DNA of 64,000 nt from Cupriavidus sp. U2 (lineage in GTDB: Bacteria > Pseudomonadota > Gammaproteobacteria > Burkholderiales > Burkholderiaceae), in NCBI RefSeq assembly GCF_009663685.2, contig NZ_RCOG02000002.1:505499-569498 (forward strand), read 5' to 3'. The notes under the pieces are model-generated. The model had not been told where the DNA came from. It saw nothing but the letters and a program-made list of their open reading frames with translations, and searched no databases. Below are positions 17,309 to 26,041 of the stretch, piece after piece (the stretch's first letter is position 1; the number at the start of each line of letters is the position of its first letter). The position numbers and the translations under genes are program-made.

Positions 17309-17322
17309 GGCACTAAGCTCGC
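17309..17322 (+). promoter_or_regulatory. Sigma-54-like promoter element upstream of dctA
   Basis: cGGCAC-taagc-tcGC has the obligatory GG-N10-GC spacing and differs from TGGCAC-N5-TTGC at two positions. It is about 100 bp upstream of the dctA start. dctA is a classical sigma-54/DctBD target in proteobacteria; DctB/DctD are not in this window. Confidence 0.4.
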
Positions 17323-17423
17323 CTTAGCGTGTTTCCGGAATACGGCCCGAGGCTCGAGCGAGATGGCCAAGACGACGCGGTCGATGTCCGGCTTCCGACA
17401 CTGAACCAGCAATGGAGACGATC

Positions 17424-18773
17424 ATGGAAAAAGCCGAACATTCAAAGCCGCTCTACAAGTCTCTCTACTTTCAGGTCATTACCGCCATTATTCTTGGCGT
17501 CATTCTGGGACACTTTTTTCCCCAGACCGGCGAGGCCATGAAGCCGCTGGGCGACGGCTTCATCAAGCTGATCAAGATGATCATCGCGCCGATCATCTTC
17601 TGCACGGTCGTGGTGGGCATCGCTGGCATGGAGGACATGAAGAAGGTCGGCAAGACCGGCGGCCTGGCGCTGCTCTATTTCGAGGTGGTCAGCAGCATTG
17701 CGCTGCTGGTCGGCCTGTTGATCATCAATATCGTCAAGCCCGGGGCAGGCATGAACGTCGACCCTGCCACCCTCGACACCAAGGGCATCGCCGCCTACAC
17801 CGGTCCTGGCAAGATGCAGGGCACGGTGGAGTTCCTGATGAACGTCATCCCGAATACGGTGGTGGATGCGTTCGCCAAGGGAGAAATCCTTCAGGTGCTG
17901 CTGTTTGCCGTGATGTTCGGCTTTGCGCTGCACAGATTCGGCGGGCGCGGCACGCTGGTTTTCGACTTCATCGAAAAATTCTCGCACGTGCTGTTTGCCA
18001 TCGTCGGGTACATCATGAAGGTCGCGCCGATCGGGGCGTTCGGCGCCATGGCTTTCACCATCGGCAAATACGGCGTGAGTTCGCTGCTCCAGCTTGGCCA
18101 GCTGATGGCCACGTTCTATGCCACCTGCCTGCTTTTCATCTTCGTCGTGCTGGGGTCCATCGCGCGATTCCATGGGTTCTCGATCTGGAAGTTCATCAAG
18201 TACATCAAGGAAGAGCTGCTGATCGTGCTCGGCACGTCGTCCTCGGAATCGGTGTTGCCCCGGATGATGGCCAAGCTGGAAAACCTGGGCGCCCGCAAGT
18301 CGGTAGTCGGCCTGGTGATCCCAACTGGCTATTCCTTCAATCTGGATGGCACCTCGATCTACCTGACCATGGCGGCGGTCTTCATCGCCCAGGCCACCAA
18401 TACCGACATGACCCTCACCCAGCAGATCACCTTGCTGTTGGTGCTGCTCCTGACCTCGAAGGGCGCCGCCGGCGTGACCGGCAGCGGCTTCATCGTGCTG
18501 GCGGCCACGCTTTCCGCGGTGGGACATGTGCCGGTCGCGGGGCTTGCCCTGATTCTCGGCATCGACCGGTTCATGTCCGAGGCACGCGCCTTGACCAACC
18601 TGATCGGCAACGGCGTCGCCACGGTCGTCGTGGCAAAGTGGACCGGCGACCTGGACGTCGAGCGGATGCATAGCCGGCTAGACGGCGAGACCGATATCGA
18701 AGCGGATGAGCCGGAAGTCGTACTCGATCAGGTTGCGGCGCGCATGCCGGCCGCCGACCCCCGGCACAGATAG
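17424..18773 (+). CDS. dctA: C4-dicarboxylate:cation symporter DctA
   Basis: 449 residues of the DAACS family. Family segments are [14 protein letters not shown] (the serine-rich re-entrant loop), [19 protein letters not shown] and [19 protein letters not shown]. It imports succinate, fumarate and malate with protons or sodium in the inner membrane. Two in-frame ATGs lie 12 bp apart. The second ([12 protein letters not shown]) is chosen because GGAG is correctly spaced before it. A C-terminal tail of about 30 hydrophilic residues is somewhat long. Its place beside a fumarate-reductase-like operon and a CitT/TtdT-like carrier suggests a shared C4-acid substrate. Confidence 0.95.
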   Translation: MEKAEHSKPLYKSLYFQVITAIILGVILGHFFPQTGEAMKPLGDGFIKLIKMIIAPIIFCTVVVGIAGMEDMKKVGKTGGLALLYFEVVSSIALLVGLLIINIVKPGAGMNVDPATLDTKGIAAYTGPGKMQGTVEFLMNVIPNTVVDAFAKGEILQVLLFAVMFGFALHRFGGRGTLVFDFIEKFSHVLFAIVGYIMKVAPIGAFGAMAFTIGKYGVSSLLQLGQLMATFYATCLLFIFVVLGSIARFHGFSIWKFIKYIKEELLIVLGTSSSESVLPRMMAKLENLGARKSVVGLVIPTGYSFNLDGTSIYLTMAAVFIAQATNTDMTLTQQITLLLVLLLTSKGAAGVTGSGFIVLAATLSAVGHVPVAGLALILGIDRFMSEARALTNLIGNGVATVVVAKWTGDLDVERMHSRLDGETDIEADEPEVVLDQVAARMPAADPRHR

Positions 18774-18816
18774 GCCAGGCGGCAGCGACGACACCCGATA
18801 ACTTGCGTGGAGCTGC

Positions 18817-19530
18817 TCACACTTCCAGCCATTCCTTCCGGATCTGGGCATTGGCCTTCAGTGCCGCGGGCGTGCCCTCGAACACGATATGCCCGTGGCC
18901 CATCACGTAGACGCGCTGCGAAATGTCGAGCGCAATGGCCAGTTTCTGCTCGATCAGCAGCACCGACACGCCGCGCTCCTTGAGCGTCTTGAGGAAGTCG
19001 CCCACCAGCGTGACGATCATCGGCGCCAGGCCTTCGGTGGGCTCGTCGATCAGGATCAGGTCGGGGTCGCCCATCAGCGTGCGGCATAGCGTCAGCATCT
19101 GCTGCTCGCCGCCGGACAACACGCCCGCCGACGTGTTCTCGCGCTCCTTGAGCCGCGGGAACATGCGGTACATGTCCTCCACGCTCCAGCGCGGCTTCTG
19201 CTGGCGCGGATTGCGCTTCTCGCCCAGCAACAGGTTCTGCCGCACGGTCAGCGTCGGGAAGATGTCGCGGTTCTCGGGCACATAGCCGATGCCGGCATGG
19301 GCGATCTCGAATGTACGCCGTCCCAGGATCTCGTCGCCACGAAAGCGCACGGACCCTTCCGCCTTGACCATGCCCAGGATGGCCTTGGCCATGGTCGAGC
19401 GCCCCACCCCGTTGCGGCCCAGCAGCGCCACGATCTCGCCTTCGTCGACACGGGCATCCACGCCGTGCAGGATATGGCTCTTGCCGTAGTAGGCGTGCAG
19501 CCCGGTGACTTCCAGCATGGGCTTGCTCAT
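18817..19530 (-). CDS. livF: HAAT-family ABC transporter ATP-binding protein LivF
   Basis: 237 residues. The signature LSGGEQQMLTLCRTL and Walker B LILIDEPTEGLAP are intact. The Walker A reads GRNGVGRST (residues 38-46), so the invariant lysine is an arginine at position 44, a conservative but unusual change. The start ATG overlaps the livG stop (ATGA), so the two are translationally coupled. LivF pairs with LivG to drive the LivHM permease. It is the last gene of the five-gene importer run; no clear terminator is seen before the convergent dctA stop 44 bp away. Confidence 0.93.
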   Translation of the reverse strand: MSKPMLEVTGLHAYYGKSHILHGVDARVDEGEIVALLGRNGVGRSTMAKAILGMVKAEGSVRFRGDEILGRRTFEIAHAGIGYVPENRDIFPTLTVRQNLLLGEKRNPRQQKPRWSVEDMYRMFPRLKERENTSAGVLSGGEQQMLTLCRTLMGDPDLILIDEPTEGLAPMIVTLVGDFLKTLKERGVSVLLIEQKLAIALDISQRVYVMGHGHIVFEGTPAALKANAQIRKEWLEV

Positions 19531-20303
19531 TCGTGGGCTCCTGCCAGCGCGGGTTCGTCGAGCGAAGTGCCCAGATAGGCTTCCTTGACGCGGCGGTTGT
19601 TGCGGATGGCCTCCGGCGTATCGGTCGCGATGACCTCGCCGTACACCAGCACCGAAATCCGGTCGGCCAGGCCGAACACCACGCTCATGTCGTGTTCCAC
19701 CATGACCAGGGTCTTGCCTACCGTCACCTTGCGAATCAACTCCACGGCATGGTCCGATTCGGAGCGACTCATGCCGGCGGTGGGCTCGTCCAGCAGGATG
19801 ACCTCGGCGCCGCCGGCGATGGTGATGCCGATCTCCAGCGCCCGCTGCTCCGCGTAGGTCAGCAGACCGGCCTGGGTATTGCGGCGGTGCTGCATGCCGA
19901 TCAGTTCCAGCACCTCGTCGGCGCGCGCCTTGGCATCGCGCAACGCCGACAGCCGGTGCCAGAACGAATACTTGTAGCCCAGCGACCACAGCACGGCGCA
20001 GCGCAGGTTTTCGAACACCGACAGCCGGTGGAAGATGTTCGTGATCTGGAAGCTGCGCGACAGCCCCATGCGGTTGATCTCGAATGGCCGCAGTCCGGCA
20101 ATGCTCTGGCCGTTCAGCTTCACCGCCCCGGACGTGGGCGCGAACCTGCCCGAGATCAGGTTGAAGGTGGTGGACTTGCCGGCCCCGTTGGGGCCAATCA
20201 GCGCATGCCGTTCGCCCTTGCCGATGGTCAGCGTCACCCCGCGGATAATCTCGGTCTGCCCGAACCGCTTGCGGACATCCGAAAGTTCGAGTGCGGCGTT
20301 CAT
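19527..20303 (-). CDS. livG: HAAT-family ABC transporter ATP-binding protein LivG
   Basis: 258 residues. Walker A is canonical (GPNGAGKST), the signature is LTYAEQRALEIG (LivG proteins often carry LSYGEQR), and Walker B is VILLDEPTAGMS with the H-loop VEHDMSVVF. Unlike its LivF partner it keeps the Walker A lysine, so at least one ATP site of the heterodimer looks fully competent. The start overlaps the livM stop by 4 bp. Confidence 0.94.
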   Translation of the reverse strand: MNAALELSDVRKRFGQTEIIRGVTLTIGKGERHALIGPNGAGKSTTFNLISGRFAPTSGAVKLNGQSIAGLRPFEINRMGLSRSFQITNIFHRLSVFENLRCAVLWSLGYKYSFWHRLSALRDAKARADEVLELIGMQHRRNTQAGLLTYAEQRALEIGITIAGGAEVILLDEPTAGMSRSESDHAVELIRKVTVGKTLVMVEHDMSVVFGLADRISVLVYGEVIATDTPEAIRNNRRVKEAYLGTSLDEPALAGAHE

Positions 20304-21613
20304 GCCAGACCTCCCGTTTCCGCCTGGATGGCGTCCAGTTCGGCGCGCACCTTCGCCGTCGCCCAGCGCCAGGCCGCGTAGCCCAGCGCCCACAGCGCCG
20401 CCGCCACGATCCACGGCGGCAGCGTGCCGGCGTCGAACCCGATGCCCAGCAACGACATCGCCGTGCCGTTGGCACTGTCGACCTGCACCTTGTAGACCAT
20501 TTCCACGGTCAGGATCACAGCCGCCAGCAGCACCAGTCCGGCCACGCCGGCCCGTGCGTATGACGGAAGCATGCGGCCAAACTGCTTCTTCGCCAGCAGC
20601 GGCATCTGCATCAGCAGCAGGCTGGCGATGCCGCCCGGCACGAACATCACCATCGTCACGAAGAACAGGCCCAGGTACAGCAGCCAGGCCTTGGTCAGGT
20701 CCGACAGTGCCACCGCGAACAGCGTGAAGACGATGGCGCCGATGACCGGGCCGAAAAACACGCCCGCGCCGCCGATAAACGCAGCCAGCAACACGCCGCC
20801 GGAACGTACCGCGCTGACGTTTTCGGCCGACACGATCTCGAAATTGATGGCCGACAGCGCCCCGGCAATGCCCGCGAAGAACGCCGACAGGATCAGTACC
20901 AGGTAGCGCACGCGCTGGGTGTTGTAGCCGATGAATTCCACCCGCTCGGGATTGTCCCGTACCGCGTTGGCGATGCGGCCCAGCGGCGTCTGCGTCCAGG
21001 CGTACATGGCCACCATCGACAGGAAGCACCAGACCGCGATCAGGTAGTAGACCTGCCGGCCCGGACCGAAGGTAATGCCCAGGAAGGGATCGCCGACCAC
21101 GCGGTTGGTGGAGATCCCGCCTTCGCCGCCGAAGAAATCGGGGAACATCAGCGAACTGGCAAAGACCATTTCGCCGATGCCCATCGTGATCATGGCGAAC
21201 GTGGTGCCGGACTTCTTCGTCGTCACGTAGCCGAACAGCACGCCGAAGAACGCGCCGGCCAGCCCGCCCACCAGCGGCAGCATCGACACCGGCAGCCAGA
21301 CCTTGCCCGCGCCGATCATGTTCAGCACATGCACCGCGATGAACGCGCCCAGGCCCGAGTACACGGCATGCCCGAACGACAGCATGCCGGTCTGGCCCAG
21401 CAGCATGTTGTACGACAGCGCGAAGATGATCATGATGCCCATCTGGGACATCAGCGTCACGGCGAACCCGCCCGTGAAGGCCAGCGGCGCCACCAGCATC
21501 AGCAGTGCCGTGGTGGTCCAGATGATCCATCGCGCCAGGTTCAGCGGGCGGTAACGCAGGGTGCGTCCGGTCACGACCGGGTTGGAGCTATGTTGCATCG
21601 TCGTGGACTCCAT
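20300..21613 (-). CDS. livM: HAAT-family ABC transporter permease LivM
   Basis: 437 residues, about ten hydrophobic segments, with the permease segments LSYNMLLGQTGMLSFGHA and YNTQRVRYLVLILSAFFAG typical of LivM. It is longer than average because of an extra C-terminal hydrophobic segment and a charged tail after residue ~360. Two starts are possible (MESTTMQHSS or MQHSS). The first sits only 3 bp after the livH stop and is preferred for coupling. It forms the membrane channel with LivH. Confidence 0.93.
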   Translation of the reverse strand: MESTTMQHSSNPVVTGRTLRYRPLNLARWIIWTTTALLMLVAPLAFTGGFAVTLMSQMGIMIIFALSYNMLLGQTGMLSFGHAVYSGLGAFIAVHVLNMIGAGKVWLPVSMLPLVGGLAGAFFGVLFGYVTTKKSGTTFAMITMGIGEMVFASSLMFPDFFGGEGGISTNRVVGDPFLGITFGPGRQVYYLIAVWCFLSMVAMYAWTQTPLGRIANAVRDNPERVEFIGYNTQRVRYLVLILSAFFAGIAGALSAINFEIVSAENVSAVRSGGVLLAAFIGGAGVFFGPVIGAIVFTLFAVALSDLTKAWLLYLGLFFVTMVMFVPGGIASLLLMQMPLLAKKQFGRMLPSYARAGVAGLVLLAAVILTVEMVYKVQVDSANGTAMSLLGIGFDAGTLPPWIVAAALWALGYAAWRWATAKVRAELDAIQAETGGLA

Positions 21614-21616
21614 CGC

Positions 21617-22564
21617 TCAGCTCTCCCGGGTGCCCATCAGCCCACGTGGGCGGAATATCAGCATGACCACCAGCAGCAGGTACGGCAGCACCGGCGCCAC
21701 CTGCGCCACGGTGAGCTTCCAGACCGAACTGAGCGGCGTGGCATCGTTGACCGCCATGCCGAAGCTGCCGAACAGGCCGGCCAGCGATGCATCGATGGTC
21801 ACGGCGAACGTCTGCAGCACGCCGATCAGGATCGATGCGATAAACGCCCCGACCAGCGATCCCATGCCCCCCACCACCGCCACGACGAAGACGATGGAGC
21901 CGACGGCCGCCGCCATCGACGGCTCGGTGACAAACGCATTGCCGCCGATCACGCCGGCCAGGCCAGCCAGCGCCGCCCCGCCGCCGAACACCAGCATGAA
22001 TACGCGCGGCACGTTATGGCCCAATGCCTCGACCATCTCCGGATGGGTCAGCGCCGCCTGGATGACCAGGCCGATGCGGGTGCGCGTCAGTACCAGGTAG
22101 ATCGCCACCAGCATGCCCAGCGACACCAGCATCATGAATGCACGATATTTGGGGAACGACGAGGTAAAGACCGTGAACAGCGGCCCATCGAGCTCGGCCG
22201 GGATGCGGTACGGCACGGCGGCCAGGCCCCAGACCAGCTTGACGCCTTCCTCGATCAGGTAGGCCAGGCCGAAAGTAAATAGCAGTTCGGCCACATGGCC
22301 GTACTTGTGGACCGTGCGCAGGCCGAACCGCTCCACCAGCGCCCCGGCGCCGGCCACCAGCAGCGGCGCCAGGATCAGCGCCGGCCAGAAGCCGACCTTG
22401 GTGGCGATGGTGTAGGCAAAGTAGGCGCCCAGCATGTAGAAGCTGGCATGGGCGAAGTTGAGCACGCCCATCATGCTGAAGATCAGCGTCAGCCCCGATG
22501 ACAGCATGAACAGCAGCAAGCCGTAGCTGACGCCGTTCAGTAGCGAGATGATGAAGAATTCCAC
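21617..22564 (-). CDS. livH: HAAT-family ABC transporter permease LivH
   Basis: 315 residues with about eight hydrophobic segments. It has the LivH landmarks LNGVSYGLLLFMLSSGLTL, MGVLNFAHASFYMLGAY and GGMGSLVGAFIASILIG. It is the partner of LivM in the inner-membrane channel. It lies 105 bp downstream of the binding-protein gene, a gap that usually holds an mRNA processing or attenuation point because binding protein is needed in excess. Confidence 0.94.
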   Translation of the reverse strand: MEFFIISLLNGVSYGLLLFMLSSGLTLIFSMMGVLNFAHASFYMLGAYFAYTIATKVGFWPALILAPLLVAGAGALVERFGLRTVHKYGHVAELLFTFGLAYLIEEGVKLVWGLAAVPYRIPAELDGPLFTVFTSSFPKYRAFMMLVSLGMLVAIYLVLTRTRIGLVIQAALTHPEMVEALGHNVPRVFMLVFGGGAALAGLAGVIGGNAFVTEPSMAAAVGSIVFVVAVVGGMGSLVGAFIASILIGVLQTFAVTIDASLAGLFGSFGMAVNDATPLSSVWKLTVAQVAPVLPYLLLVVMLIFRPRGLMGTRES

Positions 22565-22669
22565 GGCAAGTCCTCAGGGCCTGCTCCCGGAGCCGGAGCC
22601 TGACCCGACAAAAGCCATATTGTCAGGGGTTCCCGCGTGGCGGGGAACCCCTTCCCACCCGTCGCGGTG

Positions 22670-23929
22670 TCAGCTACCGCTGCCCGGCCGCTTCATCTGG
22701 CACGAGGTGGGCTGCGCCGCCACGAACTGGTCAAGCGTCGCATTGGTCTTCCAGCCATAGCCGGTGTTTTCCTGGTCGTACTTGATGTCCTTGCCGTTGA
22801 CCTTGGTCCAGGTGGCCACCACCAGCGGCTGCTGGGCCTGGTGGTCGCTGGCACGCATCTCCACCGTGCCATTCATGCTTTCCACCTTCAGGCCCTCCAT
22901 CGCCTTGGCCACCTTGACCGGATCGGTGGATCCGGTGTCCTTGATGGCCTTGGCCAGCATGGCGACGCCCGTGTACGACGCCATCACGTAGAAGTCGTCG
23001 TTGTACCTCTTCTTGTAGCCCTCGACGATGTCTCCGCCCCGGAAAGTGGCGTTGTTCGGGTTGTAGTAACCCACGTACTTGACGTGCTCGGCGCCGGCCG
23101 CGCCCATGGCGGTGGGCACGCCGGTCGTGGCGGCGTAGTACGTGTAGTAGTTGACCGGCAGGCCGGCATCCTTGCCCGCCTTGATCAGCAGGGCCAGGTC
23201 GCTGCCCCAGTTGCCGGTGATCACCGTATCGGCACCCGACGCCTTGATCTTGGCCGCGTACGGCGCGAAGTCCTTGACCTGCGCCAGCGGGTGCAGGTCT
23301 TCGCCAACGATCTGGATGTCAGGCCGCTTGCGCTTCAGGTAGTCCTTGGCCGCCCGTGCCACCTGGTGGCCGAACGAATAGTTCTGGTTGATCAGGTAGA
23401 CCTTCTTGACGCTGGGGTCCTTGGCCAGATAGGTGGTCAGGGCCTCCATCTTCATGTCGGAATTGGCATCGAGCCGGAAATGCCAGTAGCTGCATTTGCT
23501 GTTGGTCATATCCGGGTCTACCGCGGCGTAGTTCAGGTAGACGATTTCCTTGCCCGGGTTGCGCTCGTTGTGCTTGGCCACCGCGTCTTCCAGCGCCAGG
23601 CCCACCGACGAGCCGTTGCCCTGCACGATGTAGCGGATATTCTGGTCCACCACCTGCTTGAGGATGGTCAGGCTTTCCTGCGGGCTCAGCTTGTTGTCGA
23701 AGCCCACCACCTCGAACTTGTGCGCCCCGCCCCAGCCCTTCTGGTTGGCCACCTCGGCCACGTACTGCCAGCTCTTGAGCTGGTTCTGCCCCACCGGGGC
23801 CATCAGCCCCGACAACGGATCGATGAAGGCGATCTTCACCGTATCGGCCGCCGCGGCGCCCGATGCCAGCGCGGAACCCAGAGCAACAACTGCAGCCACA
23901 CCTCGTACCAGCGGACGCAACCTTGTCAT
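22670..23929 (-). CDS. livK: HAAT-family ABC transporter periplasmic substrate-binding protein
   Basis: 419 residues starting at ATG ACA AGG, with AAGGAGA upstream. An upstream in-frame GTG is less likely. A Sec signal peptide ends around ASGAAAADTVKIAF. The mature part is a type I periplasmic binding protein with the FIDPLSG start and YYTYYAATTG segment. It belongs to the LivJ/LivK family, but many members in Burkholderiaceae bind aromatic or short-chain carboxylates or amides and not leucine. With an AMP-forming acyl-CoA ligase as upstream neighbour, a carboxylic acid ligand is a reasonable alternative. Confidence 0.92.
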   Translation of the reverse strand: MTRLRPLVRGVAAVVALGSALASGAAAADTVKIAFIDPLSGLMAPVGQNQLKSWQYVAEVANQKGWGGAHKFEVVGFDNKLSPQESLTILKQVVDQNIRYIVQGNGSSVGLALEDAVAKHNERNPGKEIVYLNYAAVDPDMTNSKCSYWHFRLDANSDMKMEALTTYLAKDPSVKKVYLINQNYSFGHQVARAAKDYLKRKRPDIQIVGEDLHPLAQVKDFAPYAAKIKASGADTVITGNWGSDLALLIKAGKDAGLPVNYYTYYAATTGVPTAMGAAGAEHVKYVGYYNPNNATFRGGDIVEGYKKRYNDDFYVMASYTGVAMLAKAIKDTGSTDPVKVAKAMEGLKVESMNGTVEMRASDHQAQQPLVVATWTKVNGKDIKYDQENTGYGWKTNATLDQFVAAQPTSCQMKRPGSGS

Positions 23930-24091
23930 ACCTGTCTCCTTCACTTGTTGTCATTGGCGATGGGCGGCGGCCCGTGCCCTCCTCGCGCCAGGCCGCCGCG
24001 TCTGCGCTGTGACCGCCATCCGATTGCCATGGCGGGACACCGCAAATGCCTGTTGCTGCCCTGCCGGCCCGGAAATGCCGGGGTCCGGCCT

Positions 24092-25717
24092 TCAGACGCC
24101 GGGCAGCCTGTATTCCTTGAACTGCTCGCGCAGCCGGAGCTTCTGCATCTTGCCGGTGGCCGTCAGCGGAATCTCGGTCACGAATGCCACGTCATCGGGA
24201 ATCCACCACTTGGCGACCTTGCCTTCGAAGAAGCCCAGCAGTTCCTCGCGGGTGACATCCATGCCGGGGCGCTTGACCACCACCAGCAGCGGCCGTTCGT
24301 CCCACTTGGGGTGGTACGCGGAGATGCAGGCGGCCATATGCACGGCCGGGTGCGCCGCCGCCACGTTTTCGACGTCGATCGACGAAATCCACTCGCCGCC
24401 GGACTTGATCACGTCCTTGCTGCGGTCCGTGATCTGCATGTAGCCGTCTTCGTCGATGGTGGCCACGTCCCCGGTCGGGAACCAGCCATCCACCAGCGGG
24501 TTGTTGTCGTTGCGGAAGTAATGGTCGATCACCCACGGGCCGCGCACCAGCAGGTCGCCGAAGGCCTTGCCGTCCCACGGCAGTTCCTGGCCTTCGCCGT
24601 CCACGATCTTCATGTCCACGCCGTAGATCACCCGGCCCTGCTTTTCCAGGATCTTGTGCCGGGCGTCCTCGGGCAGGTCCTTGTGGCGCGCCAGCAGCTT
24701 GCATGACGTGCCCAGCGGCGACATCTCGGTCATGCCCCAGGCGTGGATGACCTCCACGTCCAACGCCTCGAGCGTGCGGATCATGGCGGGCGGCGCGGCC
24801 GAACCGCCGATCACCGTGCGGCGGAAGGTTGAGAACTTCAGCTTGTTGGCCTGCACGTATTGCAGCAGGCCCAGCCAGACGGTGGGCACGCCGGCGGAGA
24901 ACGTCACGCCCTCCTGCTCGAACAGGTCATAGAGCGATGCGCCGTCGAGCTTGGCGCCCGGAAACACGAGCTTGGCGCCCACCAGCGGCACCGAATACGG
25001 CAGGCCCCAGGCGTTGACGTGGAACATCGGCACCACCGGCAGGATCACGTCCTTGGCCGAGCAGCCCAGGGCATCGGGCAGTGCCGACGCATAGGAATGC
25101 AGCACAGTCGAGCGGTGCGAGTACAGTGCGCCCTTCGGATTGCCCGTAGTGCCCGACGTGTAGCACAGGCTCGACGCCAGGTTCTCGTCGAATTCCGGCC
25201 ATTCGTAGGCGCCGTCGTGGGCGTCGATCAGGTCTTCGTAGCACAGCAGGTCCACCTTCGATTCCGCCGGCATATGCGCGCGGTCCGTCATCATGACCCA
25301 GCCCTTCACGTTCGGGCAGTGCGGCGCCACGCCTTCCACCAGCGGCAGGAACGTGGCATCGAAGAAGATGAACTGGTCGTCAGCGTGATTGACGATGTAG
25401 GCAATCTGCTCCGGGAACAGGCGCGGATTGATCGTGTGGCAGACGGCGCCCATGCCCGACACGCCGTAGTAGATTTCCAGGTGCCGGTAGCCGTTCCAGG
25501 CCAGCGTACCCACACGCTCGCCCTGCGCCACGCCCAACGCCTCCAGCGCCTGGGCCAACTTGCGGGCACGCAGTTCACAGTCGCGGTAGGTATATCGGTG
25601 AAGGTCGCCTTCGGTTCGCCGCGAGACGATTTCGGTGCTGCCGTAGTAGCGCGCAGCGTGCTTGATGATGGAGGAAATGAGCAGCGGCGCGCTCATCATT
25701 TGACCCATCAATGCCAT
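24092..25717 (-). CDS. AMP-forming acyl-CoA ligase (medium/long-chain fatty acid-CoA ligase-like)
   Basis: 541 residues of the ANL superfamily. The P-loop-like motif is CYTSGTTGNPKGALYSHR, the adenylate motif HAWGMTEMSPLGT, the hinge GWFPTGDVATIDEDGY with RSKDVIKSGGEWISS, and the catalytic C-terminal lysine is in LTATGKMQK. It activates a carboxylic acid to acyl-AMP and then acyl-CoA. This clade (AlkK/medium-chain and long-chain types) does not allow an exact chain-length call. A GAAC-N4-GTTC palindrome lies 28 bp upstream of the start and resembles the operator candidate of the fadB run, which suggests common control with beta-oxidation. Confidence 0.92.
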   Translation of the reverse strand: MALMGQMMSAPLLISSIIKHAARYYGSTEIVSRRTEGDLHRYTYRDCELRARKLAQALEALGVAQGERVGTLAWNGYRHLEIYYGVSGMGAVCHTINPRLFPEQIAYIVNHADDQFIFFDATFLPLVEGVAPHCPNVKGWVMMTDRAHMPAESKVDLLCYEDLIDAHDGAYEWPEFDENLASSLCYTSGTTGNPKGALYSHRSTVLHSYASALPDALGCSAKDVILPVVPMFHVNAWGLPYSVPLVGAKLVFPGAKLDGASLYDLFEQEGVTFSAGVPTVWLGLLQYVQANKLKFSTFRRTVIGGSAAPPAMIRTLEALDVEVIHAWGMTEMSPLGTSCKLLARHKDLPEDARHKILEKQGRVIYGVDMKIVDGEGQELPWDGKAFGDLLVRGPWVIDHYFRNDNNPLVDGWFPTGDVATIDEDGYMQITDRSKDVIKSGGEWISSIDVENVAAAHPAVHMAACISAYHPKWDERPLLVVVKRPGMDVTREELLGFFEGKVAKWWIPDDVAFVTEIPLTATGKMQKLRLREQFKEYRLPGV

Positions 25718-26041
25718 GAAACGGTCTCCTTGGTTCGGAAAAAACGAACAACCGTTCTTATTTTTGGCCGACTATCCCACACCCTGCAAAAGCATCGACA
25801 AAAAATGAAGAAACTTGTTGGTGTTGTTGGTGGACTGACACGTAGTGGGCGCGCGCTCCTGGCACCCATACGCAGACCCTGCCATGCACCGGATTGATGT
25901 CCGATATTTGCGTCGCTTTTTGAATGGTCTGCGAGCAGCGGACAACCCTTGGCCGGCAGGAGAAAACCGGTGCAAGTACAATACTGCGAGCCCTGAAGCG
26001 CCTCAATATGTCGTTTTCCCCTAGCGTCATGCACGCCGTCT
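25718..26041. other. 324-bp divergent intergenic region
   Basis: It lies between the acyl-CoA ligase and selO starts. Apart from the palindrome at 25746-25757 and AT-richer stretches that may hold promoters for both genes, nothing is recognised. No credible small gene is present. Confidence 0.6.
25746..25757. promoter_or_regulatory. Operator candidate GAAC-N4-GTTC upstream of the acyl-CoA ligase
   Basis: A perfect 4-4-4 palindrome GAACaaccGTTC followed by TTATTTTT. It matches the fadB-run element GAACgaccGTGC...TATTTT (11564-11575) in 10 of 12 positions. It is likely a site for one fatty-acid-responsive regulator; the regulator is not in the window. Confidence 0.45.

Larger units (their letters stand above)
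17043..17423. other. 381-bp divergent regulatory region between DASS carrier and dctA
   Basis: No gene is seen. The region is less GC-rich than its flanks. It contains the palindromes TGGAC-tttg-GTCCA (17148-17161) and GACCTAGGTC (near 17270), a partial palindrome at GAATTCGCCGG...GGATTC (17231-17249), and a sigma-54-like element at 17309-17322. No regulator gene is adjacent. Confidence 0.65.

Noticed and set aside
18817..19530. livF as a pseudogene because of the altered Walker A
   Set aside because: The frame is intact, other ATPase motifs are conserved, and the gene is translationally coupled to livG.
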